A stretch of DNA of 64,000 nucleotides from CAYOZN01 sp964408455 (GCA_964408455.1 CAYOZN010000029.1:7158-71157); one strand, 5' to 3'. Positions 54,635-63,421 are shown, counted from the first letter of the stretch. Numbers and translations: made by a program. The notes: generated by a model from the letters alone, not told the origin.

Positions 54635-55327
54635 ATGCCCACGCTGACCATCCGCGACCTGACCAAGAGCTTCCGCGCCCCGGACGGTCGCGCCGGTCGA
54701 ATCGTCGACATCCCCGCGTTCGACCTCCCGGCCGGTCACCAGCGCGCCCTGTCCGGCCCCAGCGGTTGCGGAAAGACCACGCTGCTGCACCTCATCGCCG
54801 GCATCCTCGCCCCCGACGAAGGCACGATCGAAGTGGACGGTCTCCCGGTCACCGGTCGATCCGAGGCGCAGCGCGACCGCATCCGCGCCACGACCATCGG
54901 CTACATTTTTCAGACGTTCAACCTGTTGCAGGGCTGCACCGCCCTCGAAAATGTCGAACTCGCGATGATGGTCGGCCGCGGCGTCGATCGCGCCTTCGCC
55001 CACGAGCTGCTCGAGCGCGTCGGCCTGAAGGACCGGCTGCACCATCACCCGCGACAGCTCTCGGTCGGTCAGCAGCAGCGCGTGGCCGTGGCGCGGGCCT
55101 TGGCAAACCACCCGCGCCTGGTCCTCGCCGACGAGCCGACCGGCAACCTTGACGAGCACAGCGCCGTTGCCGCCCTTCGCCTCATCCGCGATCTGTGCCA
55201 AGCAAACGGCGCCGCTTTGCTGCTGGTCAGCCACTCGTCGGAGGTGCTTTCACAGTTTGAGGACGTAGCCCAGTTTCAGGAGTTGAACAGGGCGAACAGG
55301 GACGCTTGGCCCGCTGTAAAAGAATGA
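54635..55327 (+). CDS. ABC transporter ATP-binding protein, LolD/MacB type
   Basis: Walker A is GPSGCGKTTLLHLIAGIL, the Q-loop is IGYIFQTFNLLQ, the signature is QLSVGQQQRVAVARALAN, Walker B is LVLADEPTGNLDEHSA and the H-loop is LLVSHSSEVL. The order and the 'FQ.FNLL....ENVE' stretch place it in the LolD/MacB/FtsE group that pairs with FtsX-type permeases and does mechanical or extraction work rather than solute import. The next gene, an FtsX-type permease, overlaps its stop by 4 bases (ATGA). The substrate is unknown. The third gene of the operon is a DUF3299 protein. Confidence 0.93.
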   Translation: MPTLTIRDLTKSFRAPDGRAGRIVDIPAFDLPAGHQRALSGPSGCGKTTLLHLIAGILAPDEGTIEVDGLPVTGRSEAQRDRIRATTIGYIFQTFNLLQGCTALENVELAMMVGRGVDRAFAHELLERVGLKDRLHHHPRQLSVGQQQRVAVARALANHPRLVLADEPTGNLDEHSAVAALRLIRDLCQANGAALLLVSHSSEVLSQFEDVAQFQELNRANRDAWPAVKE

Positions 55328-56661
55328 CCGCTTCCACCCATACTCCCGCGCCGCCCCGCGACCACGCCCCTGCCCCGCCGCGCGCCCGTGCCGGGCTCGG
55401 CGCCATCGCACTCATCGTGCGCCGGAGCCTGCGCCAACACGCCCTCTCCACCACCATCACCATCTTCGCGGTGGCGCTGGCCTGCGGGCTGACGATGTCG
55501 GTCTTCGCCATCCGCGATCAGGCGTGGCAGGCCTTCCAGGGCGGCGCCGGCGGCTTCGATGCCGTGCTCGGGGCGCGCGGCAGCAAGCTCCAGCTCGTGC
55601 TCAACAGCGTGTACCATCTCGAAGCCTCGCCCGGCAACATCCCCTGGTCGCTCTACGAGGAGATGCACGATCACCCCGGCGTCGCCCTCGCCGTCCCCTA
55701 TGCCGTCGGCGACAACTACTATGGCGTGCGCATCGTGGGCACCAGCGAGGACCTTTTCACCGAATTCGAGCCTCGGCCTGACGCAGAGGCGCGGGGGCTG
55801 CGCATTCAGGCCGGCGGCCGCCTTTTTGATCCCGAGTTGCGCGAGGCCGTCGTCGGCAGCGAGGCCGCGCGACGCACCGGTCTCGTCTTTGGCGCCGTGT
55901 TCGAACCGCATCACGGCACCGAATTCAACGAGCACGAAAAGCACGACGAGGAGTACGTCGTCGTCGGCATCCTCGAACCCACCAACACGCCGATCGATCG
56001 CGTCATCTTCATCCCCATCGAAGGCATCCTTCGCATGAGCGGCCACATCCTCAGACACGAGGACGACATCCACATCGCCGAACCCGGCGAGGAGATTCCC
56101 GACGAGTTCATGCAGATCAGCGCCGTCATGCTTAAGCTGAAGAGCCCGCAGGTCGGGCTTGACTTCGACGAGCAGTTCAACAAGCAGGACAGCGGCGCCA
56201 CCTTCGCGTGGCCGATCGGCACCATCATGGCCGATCTGTTCGACAAGTTCGGCTGGCTCATCCGCGTCCTGACGCTGGTCGCCTATCTCGTCGTCATCAT
56301 CTCCGCCTGTGCCATCCTGGCCGCCCTTTACAACACCATCAACGAGCGCCGCCGCGAGTTCGCCATCCTCCGCGCCATCGGCGCCCGCCGGATGACCGTC
56401 TTTTCTGCCGTCACCGTAGAATCCTCCGTCATCGCCGGGGCCGGCGCCCTCGCGGGCTTCGTCGTGTACGGACTGGTTCTCGCCGCCGCCGCCGCGATCA
56501 TCCGCCGCCAGACCGGCGTCGTGCTCGATGCGTGGACGCTCCACCCGGTTCACGCGTGGGCGCCAGCGGGCATGATCCTCCTCGGCGCCGTCGCCGGGCT
56601 TCTGCCGGCTGCCAAGGCGTATGCAACCGACGTCGCCGAAAATCTTGCGCCGCAAACCTGA
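55324..56661 (+). CDS. ABC transporter permease, FtsX/MacB type, 445 aa
   Basis: ATG 55324 overlaps the ATPase stop (ATGA) and is preferred to the in-frame codon at 55306. The N-terminus is Pro/Ala-rich, followed by TM1 (ALSTTITIFAVALACGLTMS). A large extracytoplasmic domain (about 65-310) includes the MacB-like FDAVLGARGSKLQLVLNSVY and a His/Glu-rich part (EPHHGTEFNEHEKHDEE, HILRHEDDIHI). The FtsX core has three more TM helices (VLTLVAYLVVIISACAILAA then NERRREFAILRAIGARRMTV, VIAGAGALAGFVVYGLVLAA, and MILLGAVAGLLPAAKAY). The His/Glu-rich region could bind metal; this is inference from composition. Confidence 0.9.
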   Translation: MTASTHTPAPPRDHAPAPPRARAGLGAIALIVRRSLRQHALSTTITIFAVALACGLTMSVFAIRDQAWQAFQGGAGGFDAVLGARGSKLQLVLNSVYHLEASPGNIPWSLYEEMHDHPGVALAVPYAVGDNYYGVRIVGTSEDLFTEFEPRPDAEARGLRIQAGGRLFDPELREAVVGSEAARRTGLVFGAVFEPHHGTEFNEHEKHDEEYVVVGILEPTNTPIDRVIFIPIEGILRMSGHILRHEDDIHIAEPGEEIPDEFMQISAVMLKLKSPQVGLDFDEQFNKQDSGATFAWPIGTIMADLFDKFGWLIRVLTLVAYLVVIISACAILAALYNTINERRREFAILRAIGARRMTVFSAVTVESSVIAGAGALAGFVVYGLVLAAAAAIIRRQTGVVLDAWTLHPVHAWAPAGMILLGAVAGLLPAAKAYATDVAENLAPQT

Positions 56662-56726
56662 GCCATTGGCCGCCGGGCGTCGTCGCGGCTACATTTATTC
56701 GCCGTTCGCTTCCGCTGGACGCAACC

Positions 56727-57437
56727 ATGCGAGTCGCGCTTGCCATCCTGCTCATTCTTCTACTGATCGCCGGCGGGGCGTGGGGTGTCGGTCTGCTCAC
56801 TCCGCAATCGCAACCTCGGCAACACCGCATTGCCGAAGTGGTGAAGGGCGAGCCCATTAATTCTCCCCTCGATGAAGACGCAGAAGGAGGCGAAGACGTC
56901 CAGGGCGACGAAAACGGCGAATACGACGGCCGCATGAGGCAACCCTTCGTCCCCAATCGCCCGGTCGACACGCTGCCGCCGCTGAATTTCGAGCCCAGCC
57001 CCGAGCATGCCGCCTACCTGCCGCTCGGCTTCGACCGGCTCTCGTCGTTTCCCTATCGCCGCTGGTGGCCCGATACCACCAAACCGCTCGATCAGCAGCA
57101 GCCGCCCGATCAATTCCCGCCCGAAATCCGGGCCCTCAACGGCAGACAAGTGGCCGTCGTGGGCTTTTTGAACGTGCTCAGCCCCGACGAAAAGGGCCGC
57201 GCATCGAATTTCATGTTGATGCGCAACCAGCTGCTGTGTTGCTTCGGGGCGCCGCTCACGCTACAGGACTGGGTCGACGTAAAGATGAAGGACGGACAGA
57301 AAATCACGCCCATGCTGCACGTGCCGGTCTTCGTGCTGGGCACGCTCGAAGTGGGCGAGGAAAACGTCGACGGCTACACGATGAGTATCTACCGCCTGAA
57401 GGCGGACAAGATTCTCCCGCCCGGCGTACTGCCCTGA
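56727..57437 (+). CDS. DUF3299-like exported protein, 236 aa
   Basis: The ATG at 56727 starts a hydrophobic signal or anchor (MRVALAILLILLLIAGGAWG). An acidic linker (EDAEGGEDVQGDENGEYDG) precedes the DUF3299-like domain: IRALNGRQVAVVGFLNVLSP, ASNFMLMRNQLLCCFGAPLT, and DWVDVKMKDGQKITPMLHVP, ending VFVLGTLEVGEENVDGYTMS. The 'CCFG' and 'G......V.V' features are typical. It follows the ABC permease by 65 bases. DUF3299 proteins often accompany LolD/FtsX-type ABC genes, and from memory one such operon in Vibrio is zinc-regulated. A metal link is therefore possible but unproven. Confidence 0.75.
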   Translation: MRVALAILLILLLIAGGAWGVGLLTPQSQPRQHRIAEVVKGEPINSPLDEDAEGGEDVQGDENGEYDGRMRQPFVPNRPVDTLPPLNFEPSPEHAAYLPLGFDRLSSFPYRRWWPDTTKPLDQQQPPDQFPPEIRALNGRQVAVVGFLNVLSPDEKGRASNFMLMRNQLLCCFGAPLTLQDWVDVKMKDGQKITPMLHVPVFVLGTLEVGEENVDGYTMSIYRLKADKILPPGVLP

Positions 57438-57463
57438 TCGATTCTGCCCACGGAGGCGCGAAG

Positions 57464-57832
57464 ATGCCCGTCACCAGCGTCAGCGCCGTGACATTCGCCG
57501 TTCGGGACGTGGCGGCGTCCATCGAATTCTATCAGAGTTGCGGATTTTCCGTGGTATATGGCGGGCCCGATGCGCCGTTCACGTCGCTTCGCTCGGGCGA
57601 CGCGTTCGTCAATCTGATTCGCACGCCGGATTATCGAGGCAGCTGGTGGGGCCGCGCCATCTTCCGCGTGGATGATGCGGACGCCCTCTACCGCGTTCTC
57701 GTCTCCGCCGGCCGGCATCCGCACGCGCCGCCGGCCGATGCCGCCTGGGGCGAGCGCTACTTCCACATCACCGATCCCGACGGCCACGAAATCAGTTTTG
57801 CTCAGAACATTGCTAATCGCCCCGCTTCGTGA
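57464..57832 (+). CDS. Glyoxalase / bleomycin-resistance (VOC) family protein, 122 aa
   Basis: ATG 57464 has GGAGG upstream. The VOC fold is clear: VSAVTFAVRDVAASIEFYQS in the first beta-alpha-beta unit and WGERYFHITDPDGHEISFAQ in the second, with the usual 'R.....DPDG..i.f'. Metal-ligand positions are not complete: the first His is replaced in VTFAVRD, while a His remains in DGHEISF. The substrate is therefore unknown and catalytic activity is uncertain. Its end overlaps that of the convergent sulfoxide reductase gene by 20 bases. Confidence 0.85.
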   Translation: MPVTSVSAVTFAVRDVAASIEFYQSCGFSVVYGGPDAPFTSLRSGDAFVNLIRTPDYRGSWWGRAIFRVDDADALYRVLVSAGRHPHAPPADAAWGERYFHITDPDGHEISFAQNIANRPAS

Positions 57833-58295
57833 ATCGCGCTCCCGCCTCGCCATTCGTCAGGCCCGCCGCGATCAGCGCGAGTGTCAGTCCTTCGACATCC
57901 GTCGCGTCAAACGCCCCAGCATTGTGACTGTCCACGTCCAGCACGCCCCAGCACGTCTGATCCTGCTCGAACAGCGGAATCACGACTTCGCTCAAGTCGC
58001 GCGGATCGCAGGCGATGTAGTTCCCGCCCAGTTCGCGCACGTCGCGCACCACGAGCGGCACTCGGCTCAGATAGGCCCGCCCGCATGCCCCGTGCAGGCC
58101 GATCGGCGAACACGCGGGCTTATCGCGGCAGGGCCCCAGTACCATCGCGTCGCCGGCCGGTAGATAGAACCCGATCCACGAAATGGCCGCGCCGTGCAGC
58201 ATTCCCCATGCGGCATCCACAAAGGCCCGCATGCGGTCCTCCCGGCTGCCGTCCCCCGGCAGGCAACTGGCCAGCTTGGAATAGTCGCGGTGCAT
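57813..58295 (-). CDS. msrC: GAF-domain free methionine-(R)-sulfoxide reductase
   Basis: The protein is one GAF domain of 160 residues and follows fRMsr (E. coli YebR) closely: SWIGFYLPAGDAMVLGP, then CRDKPACSPIGLHGACGRAY, RDVRELGGNYIACDPRDLSE, VVIPLFEQDQTCWGVLDVDS and FDATDVEGL. The three Cys used in catalysis and recycling in that family are all present (residues 62, 71 and 96). The enzyme would reduce free Met-R-sulfoxide with thioredoxin in the cytosol. It is a single gene; the next minus-strand gene starts beyond 58381. Confidence 0.88.
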   Translation of the reverse strand: MHRDYSKLASCLPGDGSREDRMRAFVDAAWGMLHGAAISWIGFYLPAGDAMVLGPCRDKPACSPIGLHGACGRAYLSRVPLVVRDVRELGGNYIACDPRDLSEVVIPLFEQDQTCWGVLDVDSHNAGAFDATDVEGLTLALIAAGLTNGEAGARFTKRGD

Positions 58296-58380
58296 CGCTG
58301 AACACTATCCGCGATCGGCCGAGCGGTCACAAGTACCTGGATGGGATTTGCTCGAGCGAGGATTTCTACCGCGGCGCGCA

Positions 58381-59391
58381 TCAGGCGCCGCCGCTCTCCA
58401 CCGGCATTGCGACCGTTACGCGGTTACGCCCGTCGTGTTTGGACTGGTAGAGCGCGCCGTCGGCCGCCCGCAGCAGTTCGTCGGCGCTCAACATTCCGTC
58501 GGCCGGCTCGGCCACGCCCAGGCTGAGCGTCACCCGCAGATCGGCGCCATCGTAGCGATACTTGTGGTTCTCGATCGCCGACCGCAGATGCTCGGCGCAC
58601 GCCGTCGCACCTTCGATTTGAACGCCAGGACAGATGATCAAGAACTCCTCTCCCCCCATGCGGCAGACCTTGTCGGTGGTTCTGACCGCGCTCTTCAACA
58701 CCCGCGCGGTCGTCTTGAGAACCAGATCGCCCGCGGCATGGCCATACGTATCGTTGAATGACTTGAAGTGGTCGATGTCCGCCGCGATCACCGAGAAGCC
58801 GTGGCCGTACCTCTCCCGGCCGCTCCACGCTTCCTTGAGCCGCGCCAGCGCCTCGCGCCGATTGATCAGCCCGGTCAGTTCGTCCGTTGTCGCCATGCGC
58901 CGGAGCTGCTCGTTGGCATGATTCAGCTTCTGGTGCGTGAGCGCCATCTCAGCGTTGACCCGGTGCAGCTCGCGCGACCGCTTCGCCAGATCGGACTCGA
59001 GGCACACGATTCGATCGGCAGCCCGCAGGCGCCCCAGCAGCTCCGCCTGGTTCACCGGCTTGCTCAGAAAATCGTCCGCCCCGGCCTCAAACGCCTCGAG
59101 AATGTGCTCGTTGCGCGTATTCGACGTCACCACGATCAGGTACACGAACCGCACGCCCTCGTGTTCCCGCAGCGAGCGACACAGCTGGAGCCCGTCCATC
59201 TGCGGCATCATCCAGTCGGTCAATACGACGCGCGGACCCTCGCTGAGGACGATCTGCATGGCGTCGACCCCGTTTTCCGCAAGGAGCACCTCGTAGCCGC
59301 AATTCTCGACGTGCTTTTGAAGCAGGCGCAGTTGCAGCGGATCGTCTTCGACGATCAGCAGCTTCTTTGCCTTTTTCGTGTTCTTGTCCAT
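58381..59391 (-). CDS. Response regulator with GGDEF diguanylate cyclase domain, 336 aa
   Basis: ATG 59391 (MDKNTKKAKKLLIVEDDPLQ) lies 5 bases after the Hpt gene. The receiver domain (10-125) has the acidic pair EDD, the phospho-acceptor Asp in VVLTDWMMPQMDG and the Lys of DDFLSKPVNQ. A coiled coil (LAKRSRELHRVNAEMALTHQ) leads to the cyclase domain: TTDELTGLINRREALARLKE, FSVIAADIDHFKSFNDTYGH, and an intact GGEEF active site with an RTTD inhibition site five residues ahead, ending SLGVAEPADGM. It should make c-di-GMP when phosphorylated. No histidine kinase is adjacent, so the signal must come through the Hpt protein or a distant kinase. Confidence 0.93.
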   Translation of the reverse strand: MDKNTKKAKKLLIVEDDPLQLRLLQKHVENCGYEVLLAENGVDAMQIVLSEGPRVVLTDWMMPQMDGLQLCRSLREHEGVRFVYLIVVTSNTRNEHILEAFEAGADDFLSKPVNQAELLGRLRAADRIVCLESDLAKRSRELHRVNAEMALTHQKLNHANEQLRRMATTDELTGLINRREALARLKEAWSGRERYGHGFSVIAADIDHFKSFNDTYGHAAGDLVLKTTARVLKSAVRTTDKVCRMGGEEFLIICPGVQIEGATACAEHLRSAIENHKYRYDGADLRVTLSLGVAEPADGMLSADELLRAADGALYQSKHDGRNRVTVAMPVESGGA

Positions 59392-59396
59392 GTCGT

Positions 59397-59738
59397 TCAC
59401 GTGCCGACCGGCCGCGCCCGGGCACAGGCGCACAGCCGTGCCACCACATTGACCCCCTCCGTCAGCGTCTGCACGTCGGCGGCCGACCTCGCCGCCGTCT
59501 CGAGTGCACGCGCCGCGTCGGTGATCGCCGGAAAGCCATACCCCCCTGCCGCGCCCTTCATCTGATGGGCGATGCAGATCAGCCCTTGCAGATCGTTCTC
59601 TCGAAGGGCGGACTGCAACTCCGATACCCGCCGTGGAAGCCCTTGCACGAACGCGTGAATCAGCTCCCGCATCTCGGGATCATTCGCGAGTTGGCTCACC
59701 AGGAGGTTCCCGCAAGCATCAGAATACGGCGTGGTCAT
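59397..59738 (-). CDS. Hpt (histidine phosphotransfer) protein, 113 aa
   Basis: This is a four-helix Hpt domain with the phosphorylated His in CIAHQMKGAAGGYGFPAITD and the preceding helix MRELIHAFVQGLPRRVSELQ. It is 113 residues long, which is normal. It is the first gene of a pair with the response-regulator cyclase (5-base gap), so it most likely shuttles phosphate to that receiver. The kinase is not in the window. The start ATG 59738 is followed by MTTPYSDACGNLLVSQLAND. Confidence 0.9.
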   Translation of the reverse strand: MTTPYSDACGNLLVSQLANDPEMRELIHAFVQGLPRRVSELQSALRENDLQGLICIAHQMKGAAGGYGFPAITDAARALETAARSAADVQTLTEGVNVVARLCACARARPVGT

Positions 59739-60016
59739 GGCTGGGCGCTCTCATTCTGCAAACGCGGCGTGACCCGATCAGCAATGCCGCACAAGTTGAA
59801 CCGTGCCTCGCAAGACCACGTCTCGTCCTTGCCGTCTCGCGCCTTCCCGGCTCGTTTTTTTCGACCCGAATTGGCAGCGCGTTGATTACTTTCCGGCTTC
59901 GGGGTGATGCCCGGCGAGTGCCGCCCAACCAGGGCCGCCCGCCCGATCGCCAGCGTCTGATAAAGATTGCAGGTCTCTCTTTGACGTAGACGGCACGCGC
60001 GGCTAGAACGCGCGCC

Positions 60017-60619
60017 ATGTGGCCGCTGATCTGGATCGCCGCCGCCATCGCCCTTGCCGCCGGCATCGCGCCTGCGATGCGCCGATGGATGCAGCGCCGC
60101 CGGAAATATGCCGCCGCGCTTGCGGCATACCGTTCAGCCGCGCAGGCAGATCGCGCGGCAGCCCTGGATCGGCTGAGGGATCGCTCCGAAAACAACGCCA
60201 TCGCGTGGTTTCTACTTGGTTGCGAGCATCTGCGCGCCGAGCGCATCCAGCTCGCTGCACGATCCTTTGGCCTGGCCTATCACGCCGACTGCCGCATCGA
60301 GTCGTCCGCCCTGCTGACGTTCGCCTGTCTTAAGGCCTCCTCGCGGACCGGCAGCGACATCATCTCGATGTTGATTTCCACCTGGCACGAAATGAAAAGG
60401 CCCGACATCGCACGCCGGGCACTGGAATGCAGCCTGCTGGATTGTCTCGCACGCACGACGCGCGATCCGCCCGCCGGCCTCACGCCGCTGGGCCGACTTG
60501 CCTGGCTGACTGCGCCGCCACGAATGCAGGGCGACATGGAGCAGGGACTGCTGCACCGGCAAACGAAATGGCAGGCCCTGTGGTCTTCCACGCCGCCAAC
60601 AGACCCCGGTCCCGTTTAG
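60017..60619 (+). CDS. Hypothetical protein with N-terminal membrane anchor, 200 aa
   Basis: I recognise no family. ATG 60017 begins a membrane anchor (MWPLIWIAAAIALAAGIAPA) and then a basic patch (MRRWMQRRRKYAAALAAYRS). The rest is helical and TPR-like (AAALDRLRDRSENNAIAWFL, LGCEHLRAERIQLAARSFGL) and ends in a Pro-rich tail. It may face the cytosol on one anchor. No operon partner is seen: neighbours are divergent or convergent. Confidence 0.65.
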   Translation: MWPLIWIAAAIALAAGIAPAMRRWMQRRRKYAAALAAYRSAAQADRAAALDRLRDRSENNAIAWFLLGCEHLRAERIQLAARSFGLAYHADCRIESSALLTFACLKASSRTGSDIISMLISTWHEMKRPDIARRALECSLLDCLARTTRDPPAGLTPLGRLAWLTAPPRMQGDMEQGLLHRQTKWQALWSSTPPTDPGPV

Positions 60620-60657
60620 AGAACGCCCTGCGGCATGCGCATCGATCGGAAGCCGTG

Positions 60658-61083
60658 TCAGCCGCCCTTGGCGACGGTACTTCCCGACGCACGCCAATCC
60701 TTCATGCCGCCGGAGTATTCGTAAACGGCCGTATAGCCCCAGCCCGCCGCCTTTTGGGCAGCCATCTTGCCGACGGGACACATGCCCCCGCTGCAATAGA
60801 AAACCAGCGGCGTGCTCTTGTCCGCCGGCAACTGGTCGGCCGACATCTTCTCGTATTCCACGTGGATCGCGCCGGGGATATGGCCCGCGCGATAATTCTC
60901 CGCATCCAGTGTGTGGATGACCACCACGCGCTGCGATTCCATCAGCGTCTTCACTTCGGACGCCGTCTTCACGTCGTTCACCCGGCTCGTCTGCCGGACA
61001 CCTTCGTTTCGCTGCTGGCATCCGGCAATCGTCGCCATCAGGCACACCACCAAGCCAGAGCTGCTCCTCAACCGACTCTTCAT
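60658..61083 (-). CDS. Rhodanese-like lipoprotein, 141 aa
   Basis: ATG 61083 (MKSRLRSSSGLVVCLMATIA then GCQQRN) gives a lipoprotein signal with IAGC as the lipobox, so the protein is probably anchored in the envelope. The single rhodanese domain has VVVIHTLDAENYRAGHIPGA then IHVEYEKM, and the active loop FYCSGGMCPVGKMAAQKA with the catalytic Cys. A second Cys at the end of the loop replaces the usual Arg. This may point to a thiol or disulfide role rather than classical sulfur transfer, which is inference. Confidence 0.85.
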   Translation of the reverse strand: MKSRLRSSSGLVVCLMATIAGCQQRNEGVRQTSRVNDVKTASEVKTLMESQRVVVIHTLDAENYRAGHIPGAIHVEYEKMSADQLPADKSTPLVFYCSGGMCPVGKMAAQKAAGWGYTAVYEYSGGMKDWRASGSTVAKGG

Positions 61084-61281
61084 AGCGTCTTTCCTTGCCT
61101 GCATAGGTCCGCACCCGGCGGGCATCCACCCGCCGATTCAGAATGTGCAACGTTGCTTGTTCAGGAATCAGCAGGCGGCAAGGCATGCACCAGCGACGCC
61201 GCCCATTCCGCGAGTATACCGCACGCAGCCGAGGATTCCATCAGCATAGTCCCCAATGCGGCGCGGTCATCTCGTACCAGA

Positions 61282-62400
61282 TCAAGGCGCGATTTCAAGC
61301 AGTTCCTTGCTGGTCGTCGTCAGGTTGTCGTAACCATCGGGCGTGACCGCGATCAGATCTTCGATCCGCACGCCTCCCCAACCCTCGAAATACAGCCCGG
61401 GCTCGATCGAAAACACCATGCCCGCTGCCACCGGATCGGTAAACGACTTCTTGATTCGCGGCGCCTCGTGAATGGCAAGGCCCACGCCGTGGCCGGTGCC
61501 GTGCTTGAAGGCCTCACCGCAGCCCTTGCTCTCGAAGAACGCTCGTCCGGCAGCGTCGATCGACTGGCAGCTCACCCCCGGACGTACCGCCGCAAGGCTG
61601 CGCTGCTGTGCATCGAGAACCCAATCATAGACTTCGCGATAGCGGGCATCGGCCCTGCCAAAGAACACCATCCGCGTCATGTCGCCGCAGTACCCGCGAT
61701 AAATCCCGCCGAAGTCGAGCAGCACCATCTGCCCGCCAGCCAATCGCCGATCGGGATCGGGCGAGTAGTGCGGATGGCAGCACGTCTCGCCAAAGGAAAC
61801 GATCGGAGAGAATGAATTACCCTCGCTGTGCGTGCGCAGCCACGTCTCGATCTCGACGGCGATTTCGCGCTCACTCACGCCGGGCCGCAGCCGCCCGCAG
61901 ATATGATCGAAACACCGCGACGTGATCGCCTGGGCCTGGCGGATCAGCTCGATCTCCTCCGGCGACTTGATCACGCGAATCGTCTGAAAGATGTCTTCCG
62001 CTGCCACCAATGTGACACCCGGCAGTGCCGCCATGAACGCCACGGCATCGCTGTGCAGAAGGGCATCGGATTCGATGCCGACTCTCTTCGTGCCTGTTCC
62101 GAGAATCTTCATCACCGCGTCGGCGAACACCCTTGGCCCGCCGGGCGATTCGATCTGGTGCGCCGTCACGCCGGCAAGCTGTCGTGCCCCGGCGATGTAG
62201 CGGCCGTCGCACAGCAGGTGCGCCGTCCCGCGCCACACCAGCACCATCGCCTCCGGATCGCCAAGCGGCTGCACCTCCATCGGCATCGTGGCGTCGAAGC
62301 CGGTCAGATATTTGACGTTCTTCAGGTTGCTGACGAACAGTGCATCGAGACCGCGCGATTCCATCTCGCGGGCCACGCGTTTCAGTCGATTTTCGTCCAT
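61282..62400 (-). CDS. M24 family Xaa-Pro aminopeptidase, 372 aa
   Basis: ATG 62400 (MDENRLKRVAREMESRGLDA) has AGGAGG 7 bases upstream and is preferred to a frame starting at 62442. The N-terminal domain is creatinase-like (ALFVSNLKNVKYLTGFDATM). The pita-bread catalytic domain has the metal residues in order: Asp in LLDFGGIYRGYCGDMTRMVF (two Asp), His in HGTGHGVGLAIHEAPRI, Glu in MVFSIEPGLYFEGWGG and Glu in VRIEDLIAVTPDGYD. It is a cytosolic dinuclear-metal aminopeptidase or dipeptidase that trims X-Pro peptides. The length is typical of the PepQ/YpdF type. Confidence 0.93.
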   Translation of the reverse strand: MDENRLKRVAREMESRGLDALFVSNLKNVKYLTGFDATMPMEVQPLGDPEAMVLVWRGTAHLLCDGRYIAGARQLAGVTAHQIESPGGPRVFADAVMKILGTGTKRVGIESDALLHSDAVAFMAALPGVTLVAAEDIFQTIRVIKSPEEIELIRQAQAITSRCFDHICGRLRPGVSEREIAVEIETWLRTHSEGNSFSPIVSFGETCCHPHYSPDPDRRLAGGQMVLLDFGGIYRGYCGDMTRMVFFGRADARYREVYDWVLDAQQRSLAAVRPGVSCQSIDAAGRAFFESKGCGEAFKHGTGHGVGLAIHEAPRIKKSFTDPVAAGMVFSIEPGLYFEGWGGVRIEDLIAVTPDGYDNLTTTSKELLEIAP

Positions 62401-62802
62401 GTCAGGCCTCCTCCGCGAAGCCCTGCTGGTATAGCCTCGCACGTCCCCTAACGCAATGGATCATGGCCGCGATGGCCATGCTGTCGTTCGTCCGACGCGG
62501 CACAGGCCTCCCGCCTGAATGCTCGCGACTGCACGCCGGAAAGTACTGCGCCTGCGGCCTCGGAGACTATGTCCGGTGCGTCGTTCGCCGTAGTCCGAGA
62601 TGAACCGAGATCCGGCCGGCCTCACCGATAATCCGACCGCACTTGCATCCGGCCACGGCGAATCATACCTCTATAGGCGAAAGCCACCGCACATCGAAGC
62701 GTGGTTCCATCCGCACGGCTCAGCGGCCGCGCAACGGCCCATCGGAATTCTCGCACCGGCGCTGCCGCCGTTCAACTTCCTCGTGTCTCCAGGAGCTGCA
62801 AC
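62401..62802. other. Divergent intergenic region
   Basis: About 400 bases between the M24 peptidase gene and the small plus-strand gene. It holds the promoters of both. I find no repeat, RNA or further gene. Confidence 0.35.
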
Positions 62803-63138
62803 ATGGCCAGCACGCTTTCACCTCGCGAACAGATCGAAACCCTGATGAACGAATCCTTCGGCGAGCGCAGCAATCGCAAGTTCCTGCGACTCTGCATCAC
62901 CGAGTTTGATACCAACTCCGGCGCCGAGCAGACACGCTTCCTCGAAGAGTTCTTCTATCTCAGCGACGACGAATGCGTCGAAGTCTGCCGCGGGCTGATC
63001 AACAGCCTCAAGCCGTTCGCCAGCCGGCGCGCCGATCGCGAGGGCCGGCCCAAGTGCGTGACCGCCGGACCGAACCCGGGCCGCACCGCGCCGCGTTCGA
63101 ACGCACCGTCGCAGGATCGCGAACTCGTTCATCATTGA
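62803..63138 (+). CDS. Small protein of unknown function, 111 aa
   Basis: ATG 62803 has AGGAG upstream. The first 75 residues are helical and well composed (MASTLSPREQIETLMNESFG, ERSNRKFLRLCITEFDTNSG, AEQTRFLEEFFYLSDDECVE), and the last 35 are a Pro/Arg/Asn-rich tail. No signal peptide or membrane segment is present, so it is cytosolic. I recognise no family. It lies just before the terminator of the convergent rRNA operon. Confidence 0.6.
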   Translation: MASTLSPREQIETLMNESFGERSNRKFLRLCITEFDTNSGAEQTRFLEEFFYLSDDECVEVCRGLINSLKPFASRRADREGRPKCVTAGPNPGRTAPRSNAPSQDRELVHH

Positions 63139-63265
63139 TCAAGCGCAATCACGGCGCGGCGAACTCGCATCGCCCGGCGCCTCATCGTTCGTGCGGAGGG
63201 GAACTGGACCGGCCCGGTGGTCGAAGGATCATCGGGCCGGTTCGCTTTGTTCTGGTCGTATGTGT

Positions 63266-63308
63266 AAAAAAAAGGCGAGGCCCGGCGACCTTTCGATCGC
63301 CGGGCCTC
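63266..63308 (-). terminator. Terminator of the rRNA operon
   Basis: GAGGCCCGGCGA (63277-63288) pairs perfectly over 12 bp with TCGCCGGGCCTC (63297-63308). On the minus strand the stem is followed by GCC and eight T. It is a textbook Rho-independent terminator 8 bases after the 5S gene. Confidence 0.97.
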
Positions 63309-63316
63309 GTCAAAAA

Positions 63317-63421
63317 CCGGCACTCACCTACTCTCGCCCAGTTGGACTACCATCGGCCCCGAGGTCTTCACTTCTGAGTTCGGAATGGGATCAGGTGTTT
63401 CCCCTCAGGCATTAGCACCAG
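63317..63421 (-). rRNA. rrf: 5S ribosomal RNA
   Basis: On the minus strand the gene reads CTGGTGCTAATGCCTGAGGG at the 5' end and contains the conserved CCCATTCCGAACTCAGAAGT and GCCGATGGTAGT. It ends GCGAGAGTAGGTGAGTGCCG. The ends pair as helix I, giving about 105 nt. Boundaries are accurate to a few bases. It follows the 23S gene in the usual order. Confidence 0.95.
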
